From Streptococcus suis (GTDB lineage: Bacteria > Bacillota > Bacilli > Lactobacillales > Streptococcaceae): DNA of 39,724 nt. The number at the start of each line of letters is the position of its first letter. The stretch's first letter is position 1. The stretch spans positions 1 to 39,724 of the forward strand of contig NZ_POPB01000335.1 in NCBI RefSeq assembly GCF_002964045.1, written 5' to 3'. Under the pieces are notes generated by a model that was not told the origin of the DNA, did no database searches, and saw nothing but the letters and a program-made list of their open reading frames with translations. Positions 7,762-16,240 of this stretch are shown piece after piece. Position numbers and translations under genes: made by a program.

Positions 7762-9267
7762 ATGTACTTAGAAGATAAGGATTTAGTATCGATTCAGGAA
7801 GTCCGCAATCTCGTTCGTCAAGCAAAAATTGCACAACGTGAACTTGCGCAGATGTCCCAAGAGCAAATTGATACTATTGTCAAAGTCGTTGCCAAAGCTT
7901 GCTATGATGAGAGGGAACGACTGGCTAAGATGGCGGTTGAAGAAACAGGCTTTGGTCGCTGGCAGGATAAGGTTATCAAAAATACAGTGGCATCTAAGGT
8001 GTTGCTAGAGCATATCAAGAACATGAAAACGGTAGGTATCCTACGTGAAGATACCGAGAAAAAAATTATTGAGGTAGGGGTACCGGTCGGAGTCATAGCA
8101 GGATTAATTCCGTCAACCAATCCAACATCTACTGTCATGTATAAAGCTCTCATTTCACTGAAGGCTGGCAACAGTATCGTCTTTTCACCACACCCAAGTG
8201 CCTTGAAATGTATCGTTGAAACTGTTGAGGTAATTAAACGTGCAGCCAAGACAGCAGGATGTCCAGACGGAGCTATATGCGTTGTCCAAAAAACATCAAT
8301 TGCAGCAACCAATGAACTCATGCGCCACAAAGATACGAATCTAATTTTGGCTACAGGTGGCACAGCCATGGTTAAGGCAGCCTATTCATCTGGAACACCG
8401 GCAATTGGGGTAGGTCCAGGAAACGGTCCAGCCTTTATTGAACGCAGTGCAGACGTCCCAACAGCAGTTCGTCATATTATTGAATCAAAAACATTCGATA
8501 ATGGTGTGATTTGTGCCTCTGAACAATCTGTCATTGTCGAAGAAGACATGAAGGATATCGTTATTGCAGAATTCAAGAAACAAGGCGCTTACTTCTTACC
8601 ACCTGCAGACGCAAAAAAATTGGGTGAGTTTATCATTTTGCCAAGCGGGGCAATGAATCCGAGAATGGTCGGTAAAACTCCTCAAATTATCGCGGAGATG
8701 GCTGGTGTTTCAGTCCCTGCAGATGCAAAAGTGTTGATTGCAGAAGAGTGCCGAGTTGGTAAAGATGCTCCATATTCTATGGAAAAACTTGCTCCAATTC
8801 TCGGTTTCTATACAGTGAAAACTTGGGAAGAAGCTTGTGATCTAAGTATCAAGATTCTCCATCACGAAGGTGTAGGACATACCCTATCTATTCATTCTAA
8901 AAATGAAGACATTATCCGTCAGTTCGCTTTGAAAAAACCAGTATCTCGTTTGCTTGTGAATACACCAGCAGCGCTTGGTGGTGTTGGCGGAACAACAGGT
9001 CTCTTCCCAGCCTTTACATTAGGTTGTGGAGCAGTTGGTGGCAGTGCAACATCTGATAATGTCAGTCCACACAACCTCTACAATATCCGTCGGGTTGCTT
9101 ACGGAACTTCAGAGTATACAGATTTCTTAAAAGCAGAGAATCTAATGGATAGTTACAGAGGGACAACTGCAAGTCCACTTACAAGCCCAGATCCTGCTTT
9201 ACATGCAAATGAAGATGAGCTTGTTGAATTACTTGTCAAACAAGTATTAGCTAAATTAGGTCAATAA
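7762..9267 (+). CDS. eutE: CoA-acylating aldehyde dehydrogenase (EutE/PduP)
   Basis: This 501-residue aldehyde dehydrogenase converts acetaldehyde or propionaldehyde to the acyl-CoA with NAD+. The catalytic cysteine is Cys251 in NGVICASEQ. The motif IPSTNPTSTVMYKALI and the glycine-rich GVGPGNGPAFIE are also typical. The C-terminus ends in a short amphipathic helix (ELVELLVKQVLAKLG) after a Pro/Ser linker, which resembles an encapsulation peptide; PduP usually carries its peptide at the N-terminus. It is the only such enzyme in the locus and so is probably shared by both pathways. Confidence 0.94.
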   Translation: MYLEDKDLVSIQEVRNLVRQAKIAQRELAQMSQEQIDTIVKVVAKACYDERERLAKMAVEETGFGRWQDKVIKNTVASKVLLEHIKNMKTVGILREDTEKKIIEVGVPVGVIAGLIPSTNPTSTVMYKALISLKAGNSIVFSPHPSALKCIVETVEVIKRAAKTAGCPDGAICVVQKTSIAATNELMRHKDTNLILATGGTAMVKAAYSSGTPAIGVGPGNGPAFIERSADVPTAVRHIIESKTFDNGVICASEQSVIVEEDMKDIVIAEFKKQGAYFLPPADAKKLGEFIILPSGAMNPRMVGKTPQIIAEMAGVSVPADAKVLIAEECRVGKDAPYSMEKLAPILGFYTVKTWEEACDLSIKILHHEGVGHTLSIHSKNEDIIRQFALKKPVSRLLVNTPAALGGVGGTTGLFPAFTLGCGAVGGSATSDNVSPHNLYNIRRVAYGTSEYTDFLKAENLMDSYRGTTASPLTSPDPALHANEDELVELLVKQVLAKLGQ

Positions 9268-9293
9268 AAAAATAATTTTTGGAGGTCATAACA

Positions 9294-9587
9294 ATGGCAA
9301 GTGCAAATGCATTAGGAATGATTGAAACACGCGGCTTGGTTGGTGCAATCGAGGCTGCAGATGCAATGGTAAAAGCAGCCAATGTTACACTTGTTGGAAA
9401 AGAACAAGTTGGTGGCGGCTTAGTGACAGTCTTGGTTCGCGGTGATGTTGGTGCAGTGAAGGCTGCAACCGATGCCGGTGCTGCAGCAGCAGAAAATGTT
9501 GGCGAACTCGTTTCTGTTCATGTCATCCCACGTCCACATTCAGAAGTAGAAGTGATTCTACCTCAAACGAAGGCAAAAGAAGAGTAA
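9294..9587 (+). CDS. eutM: BMC-H shell protein EutM/PduA, copy 1
   Basis: This 97-residue protein is a canonical hexameric BMC-H shell protein ([48 protein letters not shown]), closely matching EutM. I take ATG 9294, behind TTTTTGGAGGTCATAAC; an in-frame upstream ATG (9279) would include the ribosome site. It differs from the next gene by S3 instead of N3, by Q for K near the end, and by an extra six-residue charged tail (TKAKEE). Confidence 0.94.
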   Translation: MASANALGMIETRGLVGAIEAADAMVKAANVTLVGKEQVGGGLVTVLVRGDVGAVKAATDAGAAAAENVGELVSVHVIPRPHSEVEVILPQTKAKEE

Positions 9588-9605
9588 AAATCGGAGGAAA
9601 AAACA

Positions 9606-9881
9606 ATGGCAAACGCAAATGCATTAGGAATGATTGAAACACGCGGCTTGGTTGGCGCAATTGAGGCAGCAGATGCAATGGTAAAAGCAGCCAACGTCAC
9701 ACTTGTTGGAAAAGAACAAGTTGGTGGCGGCTTAGTGACAGTCTTGGTTCGCGGTGATGTTGGTGCAGTTAAGGCTGCAACCGATGCAGGCGCAGCAGCA
9801 GCAGAAAATGTTGGCGAACTTGTTTCTGTTCATGTCATCCCACGTCCACATTCAGAAGTAGAAGTGATTTTACCCAAATAG
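9606..9881 (+). CDS. eutM: BMC-H shell protein EutM/PduA, copy 2
   Basis: This 91-residue protein is virtually identical to the gene just upstream, with an 18-base spacer and its own GGAGG site. About 15 of roughly 270 aligned bases differ, almost all silent, pointing to recent tandem duplication or gene conversion. The copies probably raise the dose of the main facet-forming hexamer and stand in for the PduA/PduJ pair of propanediol compartments. A large hairpin follows at 9894-9931. Confidence 0.94.
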   Translation: MANANALGMIETRGLVGAIEAADAMVKAANVTLVGKEQVGGGLVTVLVRGDVGAVKAATDAGAAAAENVGELVSVHVIPRPHSEVEVILPK

Positions 9882-9893
9882 TAGATAATATAG

Positions 9894-9931
9894 TGGCTAT
9901 CCATCAGTCACAGTGATTGATTGGATAGCCA
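9894..9931 (+). promoter_or_regulatory. Long intra-operon hairpin after eutM
   Basis: The arm TGGCTATCCA (9894-9903) pairs perfectly with 9922-9931. Inner bases extend the stem by about seven more pairs around a CAG loop. No T-run follows (AATTGGTAAAAATG), so it is probably not a strong terminator. A role as a processing or 3'-stabilising stem that raises eutM output relative to eutT is inferred. Confidence 0.7.
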
Positions 9932-9963
9932 ATTGGTAAAAATGCATAAAAGGATGTGAGTGT

Positions 9964-10602
9964 ATGACGGTATTTACAGAAGCAAAGATTAGGAAGTTGC
10001 TAAAGGAACTTTCTATTGCTGAAGGGGGCGTTTTTCAACTTGATGAACACGAACGACTAACTCCTTCTGCAAGAAGTTACTTAAATGACCATCATATTCG
10101 AGTGGTTCAATCACATTCCAATCACCATTCGACAGTACATCAATCTGAAACAAAAGAAGTAAGAAGTCTTGAAGATTCCGCAATCTACTCACTTCTATAT
10201 CGTTTGACTTCACTTTATCCATATTTTTTAAAAAGCCAGCGCGAACTGTATCTATCTTTTGAGCAAGCAAAATTTGAAAAAATCAGCAAAATCCTACAAG
10301 TGATAGAACAACTTGTTTCTGGTCAAATGTTGGAAAACCTACAAGAATTTGACAGTGAATTACCATCCCAAATCGAATTGGATGAATTCGAAGAGCAGAA
10401 GTCATTAGATTATAAGAAAATTTCACTAGCCTATTCAGTGACGAATTGGAAATTGGCTTTGTACTCAACCTATTTAGCAGTTGTTGAGATAGAGCAAGAC
10501 CTGTCGCTGATCGGAAATAGGAAAATGGATCCATATCTAGATAGTTTGATTCGTCTGCTTCACTCCATTCAAGTGGTGATTTGGATGGTTTTAGAAGAAT
10601 AG
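9964..10602 (+). CDS. eutT: EutT-like cobalamin adenosyltransferase
   Basis: This 212-residue protein has the EutT N-terminus (FTEAKIRKLLKE, then RLTPSARSYLNDHHIRVV) followed by a mostly helical domain. EutT makes adenosylcobalamin for the ammonia-lyase and, here, presumably for the diol dehydratase. It is shorter than enteric EutT (about 267 residues) and contains no cysteine at all, so it lacks the CCxxC metal-binding motif of the enteric enzyme. The second half is divergent. The position between shell genes and pduL fits. The family call is good; catalytic activity is less certain. Confidence 0.75.
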   Translation: MTVFTEAKIRKLLKELSIAEGGVFQLDEHERLTPSARSYLNDHHIRVVQSHSNHHSTVHQSETKEVRSLEDSAIYSLLYRLTSLYPYFLKSQRELYLSFEQAKFEKISKILQVIEQLVSGQMLENLQEFDSELPSQIELDEFEEQKSLDYKKISLAYSVTNWKLALYSTYLAVVEIEQDLSLIGNRKMDPYLDSLIRLLHSIQVVIWMVLEE

Positions 10603-10616
10603 TAAGGAGTGAGGGA

Positions 10617-11246
10617 ATGCAATTAGAAAGAATTATTGATAAGATTGCAGCGAAGGTAAGAGATGAGTTAGATGGTAGTTTTGAAATTGAGGCTAGTGGT
10701 CGCCATATCCACCTTTCTCAAGAAGATTTAGAGAAACTATTCGGAAAAGACTATACTTTGACAAAAGCAAAGGACTTATCTCAACCGGGTCAGTATGCTT
10801 GTAAAGAGCGTTTAACGATTCTAGGTCCGAAAGGTGCCTTTCAAAATGTGGTTATTCTTGGACCCGTGCGAGGTGCTAGTCAAGTTGAAGTTTCATTGAC
10901 AGACTGCTTGAAACTAGGGGTAAATGCTCCTATTCGAGAGAGTGGTCAGATTGAGAATACCCCAGGAATCATACTAGTAAATGGCAGCAAGGTCGTATCA
11001 TTGGAAAACGGATTAATTGTTGCCAAACGGCATATCCATATGACTCCTGAAGATGCCGCGAAAGCAAATGTTGTCAACCAGGAAATCGTTCAAGTACAAG
11101 TTGGTGGTGAAAGAGGCTTGATATTTGATGATGTAGTCATTCGGGTTCATCCAAAGTTTGCGACCTATATGCATATTGATTATGATGAGGCCAATGCTTG
11201 TGGTTTTAAAAAAGGTATGCGCGGGCGCATTCTAAAAAAAGGTTAA
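10617..11246 (+). CDS. pduL: Phosphate propanoyl/acetyltransferase PduL
   Basis: This 209-residue PduL-type phosphotransacylase converts acyl-CoA to acyl-phosphate and recycles CoA inside the compartment. The two zinc-binding motifs are present: GRHIHLS (His30, His32) and KRHIHMT in the second half-barrel. The N-terminal helix QLERIIDKIAAKVRDEL is a likely encapsulation peptide. ATG 10617 follows AAGGAGTGAGGGA; an earlier in-frame ATG (10581) lies within eutT. It is unrelated in sequence to Pta/EutD. Confidence 0.93.
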   Translation: MQLERIIDKIAAKVRDELDGSFEIEASGRHIHLSQEDLEKLFGKDYTLTKAKDLSQPGQYACKERLTILGPKGAFQNVVILGPVRGASQVEVSLTDCLKLGVNAPIRESGQIENTPGIILVNGSKVVSLENGLIVAKRHIHMTPEDAAKANVVNQEIVQVQVGGERGLIFDDVVIRVHPKFATYMHIDYDEANACGFKKGMRGRILKKG

Positions 11247-11269
11247 TGATGGATTAGAGAGGTATTAGT

Positions 11270-11887
11270 ATGGATAACTTAGAATTTCTAGTTCAAGAAA
11301 TAACCAACCGCCTTTTGGATCGTTTGAAAGAAAGTTCCCCAAAACAAACAGTCTTTATTATAGGAGATAAGTCAAAATTTACCCATTCGAATGAGTTTGT
11401 AATGCTTGATTGTGCAGAAGATGCAGAAAAAATCTTGGCCTTAGGGCTAACAGTGGATTCCATACTTAGAATTGCAAACCTATGCCCATTCAATTCAGTT
11501 GAAAAAGAAGTCATTGAAAACTTGCTCGCTGGTAGAACAGTATTGATTCCTAGTGAAGATTTGAATTTAGAGCATTATAGACATAGTTCCAAAGCCTTAC
11601 TTTATCAAGAATTACTTGATAAAAAACATAAATTAGAACAATTTGGTGTTCAATTTTATTCGCAAGGAAGCTTGTCAAACCCTATCAAACAAAACAAGGA
11701 AACGTTACCATCATTCGATAAGACTGTCGAGAAAAAGGTGTCTAAAAAGGCGAAATTACTGACTGAATCAAGACTACGTAGCTTAGATTTAGCAGACGAT
11801 AGTGAGTTTCATGTAGCGAAAGGAACAATCATTACAGCCTTGGCACGTGACTACTTAAATCGACGCAGAATAACAATCATTGAATAA
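11270..11887 (+). CDS. Conserved microcompartment protein of unknown function
   Basis: This 205-residue protein resembles the uncharacterised ethanolamine-utilisation family found between pduL and eutN in Firmicutes (the TIGR02536 type, by recollection). It has an N-terminal amphipathic helix (DNLEFLVQEITNRLLDRL) like a cargo-targeting peptide, a middle alpha/beta region, a Lys-rich linker and a C-terminal module (LLTESRLRSLDL, then ITALARDYLNRRRITII). The C-terminal module clearly resembles the EutT N-terminus at 9964. No catalytic motif was recognised. Targeting to the compartment lumen is inferred. Confidence 0.75.
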   Translation: MDNLEFLVQEITNRLLDRLKESSPKQTVFIIGDKSKFTHSNEFVMLDCAEDAEKILALGLTVDSILRIANLCPFNSVEKEVIENLLAGRTVLIPSEDLNLEHYRHSSKALLYQELLDKKHKLEQFGVQFYSQGSLSNPIKQNKETLPSFDKTVEKKVSKKAKLLTESRLRSLDLADDSEFHVAKGTIITALARDYLNRRRITIIE

Positions 11888-11899
11888 AGGAGAGTGACT

Positions 11900-12178
11900 A
11901 TGTTTGTTGGAACAGTAAAGGGAAGTCTATGGGCTACTAGAAAAGATGAGAATTTAAACGGTTTGAAGTTTTTGGTGGTCGAGCGTCAATTGAATGAACA
12001 ACAAACAGATCCATCTTTGGTTGTTGTTGCAGATTGTATAGGTGCAGGTGAAGGGGACCAGGTCATGGTCACCACTGGAAGTGCAGCTAGAGTTAGCTTG
12101 AATCGTGAGAATATTCCAGTTGATATGGTTGTCGTGGCCATAATTGATAAGGTTGAATTTGCAAACTTAGATGAGTAA
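11900..12178 (+). CDS. eutN: Microcompartment vertex protein EutN/CcmL
   Basis: This 92-residue pentameric vertex protein has the OB-like BMC-P fold. Markers are MFVGTVKGSLWATRKDE, LVVVADCIGAGEGDQVMV, TGSAAR and VDMVVVAIIDKVE. It caps the twelve vertices of the shell. The start is ATG 11900, six bases after AAAGGAG; GTG 11894 abuts the ribosome site. It is the only vertex gene in the locus. Confidence 0.93.
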   Translation: MFVGTVKGSLWATRKDENLNGLKFLVVERQLNEQQTDPSLVVVADCIGAGEGDQVMVTTGSAARVSLNRENIPVDMVVVAIIDKVEFANLDE

Positions 12179-12205
12179 ATTCACTAGAAAGCGAGAAGGG
12201 GAATT

Positions 12206-13300
12206 ATGAGTATAAATGAAATTATCATTTACATCATGGTCCTATTTATGTTGGTCGGTGCAGTAGATAAGTGTATCGGAGGCAAGTTAGGACTTAGTGA
12301 AAAATTTGAAGAAGGTATTATGGCTATGGGGGCCTTAGCTCTCTCAATGGCAGGGATTATGGTCGTGGCACCATTATTAGCAGATATCCTAAAACCAATT
12401 ATTGTACCACTTTATGGCATGGTTGGAGCAGATCCGTCAATTTTTGCTACAACATTTATTGCCAATGATATGGGTGGTGCACCTCTAGCTCTTAGCTTGG
12501 CCGACGATCCTGCAGTGGGAAATTTTGCTGCCTACGTACTTGGCTCTATGATGGGACCAACGATTGTCTTTACGATTCCTGTAGCTTTGGGAATTATTGA
12601 GAAAGAGGATCGGCCACTTCTTGCTCGGGGAATCTTGTATGGCTTAGTAACTGTACCAATTGGTTGCTTAGTCGGCGGTCTCTTGGTTCCGGGCTTACCA
12701 ATTGGAACCTTGATTGTCAATCTGATTCCTATCGTGATTGTTTCAGCCTTGATATTTATAGGACTTTTAATGATACCAAATAGTATGATAAAGGGTTTTG
12801 AAATTTTTGGTCATATTATTGTGGTCATTGCAACACTTGGTTTGGCCTTTGGTGCAGCACAGCTCCTGACAGGCAATGAATGGCTATTGAGTCTTTATCC
12901 AAGTGGTGCAGATACGCTGATGGAAGCCTTTGGTGTCGTTGGGTCCATTGCAGTAACATTGGCAGGAGCCTTTGGTTTAGTAGCCATCTTCACCAAGGTT
13001 GCTAATAAGCCACTTTCAGCAATTGGTAAATCCCTTGGCATGAACGAAGTCGGTGCAGCAGGTCTAGTCGCATCTTTAGCAAACAATATTGCTATGTTCC
13101 AAATGATGAAAGATATGGACAAGCGAGGAAAGATTATTAACGTAGCCTTTGCTGTATCAGCATCCTTTGTTATCGGAGATCACTTGGGCTTCACTGCTGG
13201 TCAAAACCCAGATATGATTGTTCCTATGATGGTCGGAAAATTGGTTGGTGGTGTAACTGCAGTCTTACTTGCCTTTGTACTAACCAAGAAAGAAGCCTAA
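12206..13300 (+). CDS. eutH: Ethanolamine permease EutH
   Basis: This 364-residue integral membrane protein has about ten hydrophobic segments and EutH motifs such as MLVGAVDKCIGGKLGL near the start, ATTFIANDMGGAPLALSLA and SFVIGDHLGFTAGQNPDM near the end. EutH imports ethanolamine, mainly when it is scarce or protonated. Spacing to eutN (27 bases) and eutQ (16 bases) fits one operon. Confidence 0.94.
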   Translation: MSINEIIIYIMVLFMLVGAVDKCIGGKLGLSEKFEEGIMAMGALALSMAGIMVVAPLLADILKPIIVPLYGMVGADPSIFATTFIANDMGGAPLALSLADDPAVGNFAAYVLGSMMGPTIVFTIPVALGIIEKEDRPLLARGILYGLVTVPIGCLVGGLLVPGLPIGTLIVNLIPIVIVSALIFIGLLMIPNSMIKGFEIFGHIIVVIATLGLAFGAAQLLTGNEWLLSLYPSGADTLMEAFGVVGSIAVTLAGAFGLVAIFTKVANKPLSAIGKSLGMNEVGAAGLVASLANNIAMFQMMKDMDKRGKIINVAFAVSASFVIGDHLGFTAGQNPDMIVPMMVGKLVGGVTAVLLAFVLTKKEA

Positions 13301-13316
13301 TTGATGGAGGTAGTCT

Positions 13317-13769
13317 ATGAGTGACATCAATCGTAGCCAGCTAGAAGAACTTGTAAGAAAGATTTTGTTAGAAAGTTTTGTGGCTGGAGATTCCTATAAA
13401 AAATCTAGTTCGACAGGTATTGTTTCCTTCAACCTACCTCATATTGAGGTTAGACCTGAGGATCGTTTAGACACAGGTAAGGATACTGACTCAGTCTATA
13501 CCCGCGACCTGTTAACTCTGGAAGAAAGCCCTCGTCTGGGGCTGGGCCTGATGACCATGGAAAAGACAACATTCCCTTGGCATCTGGATTATGATGAAGT
13601 GGATTATGTCATAGAAGGGCGATTGGATATCATTTCCGGTGACGAAGTTATGTCGGCAGGACCTGGAGAAATCCTCTTTATTCCTAAGGGAAGCGATATT
13701 CAATTTTCTGTCAAAGACAAGGCAAGGTTTATCTATGTGACCTATCCTGCCGATTGGCAAAATCAATAA
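13317..13769 (+). CDS. eutQ: Cupin protein EutQ
   Basis: This 150-residue EutQ has a C-terminal cupin barrel (HLDYDEVDYVIEGRLDI, then GPGEILFIPKGSDIQFSV) and an N-terminal helix (RSQLEELVRKILLES) resembling an encapsulation peptide. Enteric EutQ has been reported to have acetate kinase activity and to aid compartment assembly. It is the last gene of the eut block; pduB follows after a 77-base gap that holds a cre-like box. Confidence 0.9.
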   Translation: MSDINRSQLEELVRKILLESFVAGDSYKKSSSTGIVSFNLPHIEVRPEDRLDTGKDTDSVYTRDLLTLEESPRLGLGLMTMEKTTFPWHLDYDEVDYVIEGRLDIISGDEVMSAGPGEILFIPKGSDIQFSVKDKARFIYVTYPADWQNQ

Positions 13770-13787
13770 AAAATTTTTAGACAAAAA

Positions 13788-13801
13788 TGTAAGCGTTATC
13801 G
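13788..13801 (+). promoter_or_regulatory. cre-like (CcpA) box before pduB
   Basis: TGTAAGCGTTATCG matches the 14-base consensus TGWAANCGNTNWCA at 13 positions. A small hairpin ATCGC/GCGAT overlaps it (13798-13812). No convincing -35/-10 pair is seen here, so a roadblock or local promoter control by CcpA is only inferred. Confidence 0.5.
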
Positions 13802-13846
13802 CGGAAAGCGATGTAAATGAAATCAAAAAAATAGAGGAAGATTATT

Positions 13847-14548
13847 ATGGCAAACAAATGTAATGTTACCGAATTTATTGGTTCAAACCCTATTGGTGAT
13901 ACTATTGGATTGGTGATTGCAAATGTTGATCAACAGGTACTTAGTGCGATGAAATTGGAAAAATCCTATCGTTCCATTGGTGTTGTTGGTGCACGTACTG
14001 GTGCAGGTCCTCATATTATGGCTGCAGATGAAGCAGTGAAAGCGACCAATACAGAAATTGTGAAAATCGAATTACCTCGTGACACCAAGGGCGGTGCAGG
14101 TCACGGTAGCTTGATTATCTTCGGTGGCGACGATGTTTCAGACGTGAAACGAGCAGTAGAAGTGACTCTTGGAGATATTGCTCGTACCTTTGGTGATGTT
14201 TATGCCAACGATGCTGGACATATTGAATTGCAATACACTGCGCGTGCTAGCCATGCCTGCCATGCTGCATTTGGTGCAGAAGTTGGTCGCGCCTTCGGTC
14301 TGATTGTGGGAGCCCCAGCTGCCATTGGTGTTGTCATGGCTGATACAGCTGTAAAAGCAGCAGATGTCGACGTGATTGGCTATGCTTCCCCAGGCGATGG
14401 CACAAGCTTCTCAAACGAAACCATTCTCTTCATCAGCGGTGATTCAGGAGCTGTTCGTCAAGCTGTTATTTCTGCTCGCGAAATCGGTAAAGAATTGCTC
14501 GGATCACTGGGTGACACACCAGTTAATTCTCAACCTTCATACATCTGA
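13847..14548 (+). CDS. pduB: Tandem-BMC shell protein PduB
   Basis: This 233-residue protein carries two BMC domains and matches PduB (FIGSNPIGDTIGLVIANVD, SYRSIGVVGARTGAGPHIMAADE, RASHACHAAFGAEVGRAFG). PduB trimers are facet proteins with a proposed substrate pore. It begins the pdu block and directly precedes the dehydratase genes. It is the only shell gene in the pdu half, so the other hexamers must come from the eut half. Confidence 0.94.
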   Translation: MANKCNVTEFIGSNPIGDTIGLVIANVDQQVLSAMKLEKSYRSIGVVGARTGAGPHIMAADEAVKATNTEIVKIELPRDTKGGAGHGSLIIFGGDDVSDVKRAVEVTLGDIARTFGDVYANDAGHIELQYTARASHACHAAFGAEVGRAFGLIVGAPAAIGVVMADTAVKAADVDVIGYASPGDGTSFSNETILFISGDSGAVRQAVISAREIGKELLGSLGDTPVNSQPSYI

Positions 14549-14566
14549 TAGATAGGGAGAAAAAAT

Positions 14567-16228
14567 ATGAAATCAAAACGTTTTGAGGCATTAAGTAACC
14601 GCCCAATCAACCAAGACGGATTTGTAACAGAGTGGGTTGAAGAAGGCCTTATTGCAATGGAAAGTCCCAACGATCCAAAACCAAGTATCAAGATTGTAAA
14701 TGGTACAGTAGTTGAATTGGATGGGAAACCAAAAGAAGAATTTGACTTGATTGACCAATTTATCGCCAACTATGGTATTGATTTGACTCGAGCAGAAGAA
14801 GTCGTAAAGATGGATTCAAAAGAAATTGCCAATATGATTTTGACTCCTTCTGTTCCTCGTTCTGAAATTGTCAAATTGACCAAGGCTATGACTCCAGCTA
14901 AAATCGTTGAAGTCGTGAGCCATATGAACGTAGTTGAAATTATGATGGCTGTACAAAAAATGCGTACCCGCAAACAAACAGCTACTCAATCACACGTTAC
15001 TAACGTAAACGACAACCCTGTACAAATTGCTGCGGATGCAGCAGAAGGTGCCCTTCGTGGATTTGCAGAGCAAGAAACCACCGTTGCGGTTGCTCGTTAC
15101 GCACCATTCAATGCCCTAGGGATTATGATTGGTTCACAAGTTGGTCGTCCAGGCGTATTGACCCAATGTGCTTTGGAAGAAGCGACAGAGCTGGACCTTG
15201 GTATGAGAGGATTTACAGCCTACGCAGAAACCATCTCTGTCTATGGTACTGAGGATGTCTTTACAGATGGTGATGATACTCCTTGGTCTAAAGCCTTCTT
15301 GGCATCTGCCTACGCTTCTCGTGGCTTAAAGATGCGTTTCACATCAGGTACTGGTGCCGAAGTGCAGATGGGACAAGCAGAAGGCAAGTCTATGCTTTAC
15401 CTAGAAGCTCGTTGCTTGTACATCACAAAAGCAGCAGGTGTACAAGGTACCCAAAACGGTTCTGTATCTTGTATCGGTATTCCTGCGGCCGTTCCAAGCG
15501 GTATCCGTGCAGTCATTGCTGAAAACTTGATTGCTACCATGCTTGATTTGGAATGTGCTTCTTCAAATGACCAAACCTTTACTCACTCAGACCTCCGTCG
15601 TTCTGTCCGCACCTTGATGCAATTGGCACCAGGTACAGACTTCATCAACTCAGGTTACTCTTCTACACCAAACTACGACAATATGTTTGCTGGCTCTAAC
15701 TGGGATGCAGAAGACTATGATGATTACAATATCTTGCAACGTGACTTGCGAGTTGATGGTGGCTTGCGTCCAGTTCGTGAAGAGGAAGTTGTCCAAGTTC
15801 GCCGTAAAGCAGCCAAAGTCATGCAAGCCCTCTTCAAAGGCTTGGGTCTACCAGCAATTACAGATGAAGAAGTTGAAGCTGCTACCTATGCACATGGTTC
15901 AAAAGATATGCCAGAACGTGACAAGGTTGAAGATATCAAGGCAGCTGTAAACCTCTTAGAACGCGGTGTACAGGGTGTAGACCTCATTAAAGCCCTTGCC
16001 AATAATGGTTTCCCAGATATTGCCAATGAGCTTGTAAATCTCTTCAAACAACGTGTTGCTGGAGATTTCTTGCAAACATCAGCTATCTTTGACCGCAATT
16101 GGAATGTTATCTCTGCTATCAACTCACCAAATGACTATGTCGGTGTCGGCACAGGTCACCGTCTAGTTGGTGAAGAGTGGGAAAAAGTGAAAAATATTCC
16201 AAATGCCATCGATCCACGTGATATCTAG
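14567..16228 (+). CDS. pduC: Propanediol/diol dehydratase large subunit
   Basis: This 553-residue protein aligns full length with PduC (RFEALSNRPINQDGFVTEW, MRFTSGTGAEVQMGQAEGKS, CIGIPAAVPSGIRAV, SSNDQTFTHSD). With PduD and PduE and adenosylcobalamin it dehydrates 1,2-propanediol to propionaldehyde; related enzymes also use glycerol. Propanediol rather than glycerol is favoured by the pdu gene context. Codon use is biased to strongly used codons, consistent with high expression. Confidence 0.96.
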   Translation: MKSKRFEALSNRPINQDGFVTEWVEEGLIAMESPNDPKPSIKIVNGTVVELDGKPKEEFDLIDQFIANYGIDLTRAEEVVKMDSKEIANMILTPSVPRSEIVKLTKAMTPAKIVEVVSHMNVVEIMMAVQKMRTRKQTATQSHVTNVNDNPVQIAADAAEGALRGFAEQETTVAVARYAPFNALGIMIGSQVGRPGVLTQCALEEATELDLGMRGFTAYAETISVYGTEDVFTDGDDTPWSKAFLASAYASRGLKMRFTSGTGAEVQMGQAEGKSMLYLEARCLYITKAAGVQGTQNGSVSCIGIPAAVPSGIRAVIAENLIATMLDLECASSNDQTFTHSDLRRSVRTLMQLAPGTDFINSGYSSTPNYDNMFAGSNWDAEDYDDYNILQRDLRVDGGLRPVREEEVVQVRRKAAKVMQALFKGLGLPAITDEEVEAATYAHGSKDMPERDKVEDIKAAVNLLERGVQGVDLIKALANNGFPDIANELVNLFKQRVAGDFLQTSAIFDRNWNVISAINSPNDYVGVGTGHRLVGEEWEKVKNIPNAIDPRDI

Positions 16229-16240
16229 GAGGTAATCATT

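Larger units (their letters stand above)
9294..9881 (+). repeat. Tandem duplication of eutM
   Basis: Two direct copies of about 272 bases, 9294-9565 and 9606-9877, are roughly 94% identical by manual comparison. The small intergenic spacer and the copy 1 tail are not duplicated. Confidence 0.9.

Noticed and set aside
7902..8369. 155-residue antisense reading frame in eutE
   Set aside because: It lies wholly inside a well-supported gene, has no ribosome site and no family resemblance.
15687..15950. 87-residue frame inside pduC
   Set aside because: Out-of-frame shadow of the strongly conserved pduC.
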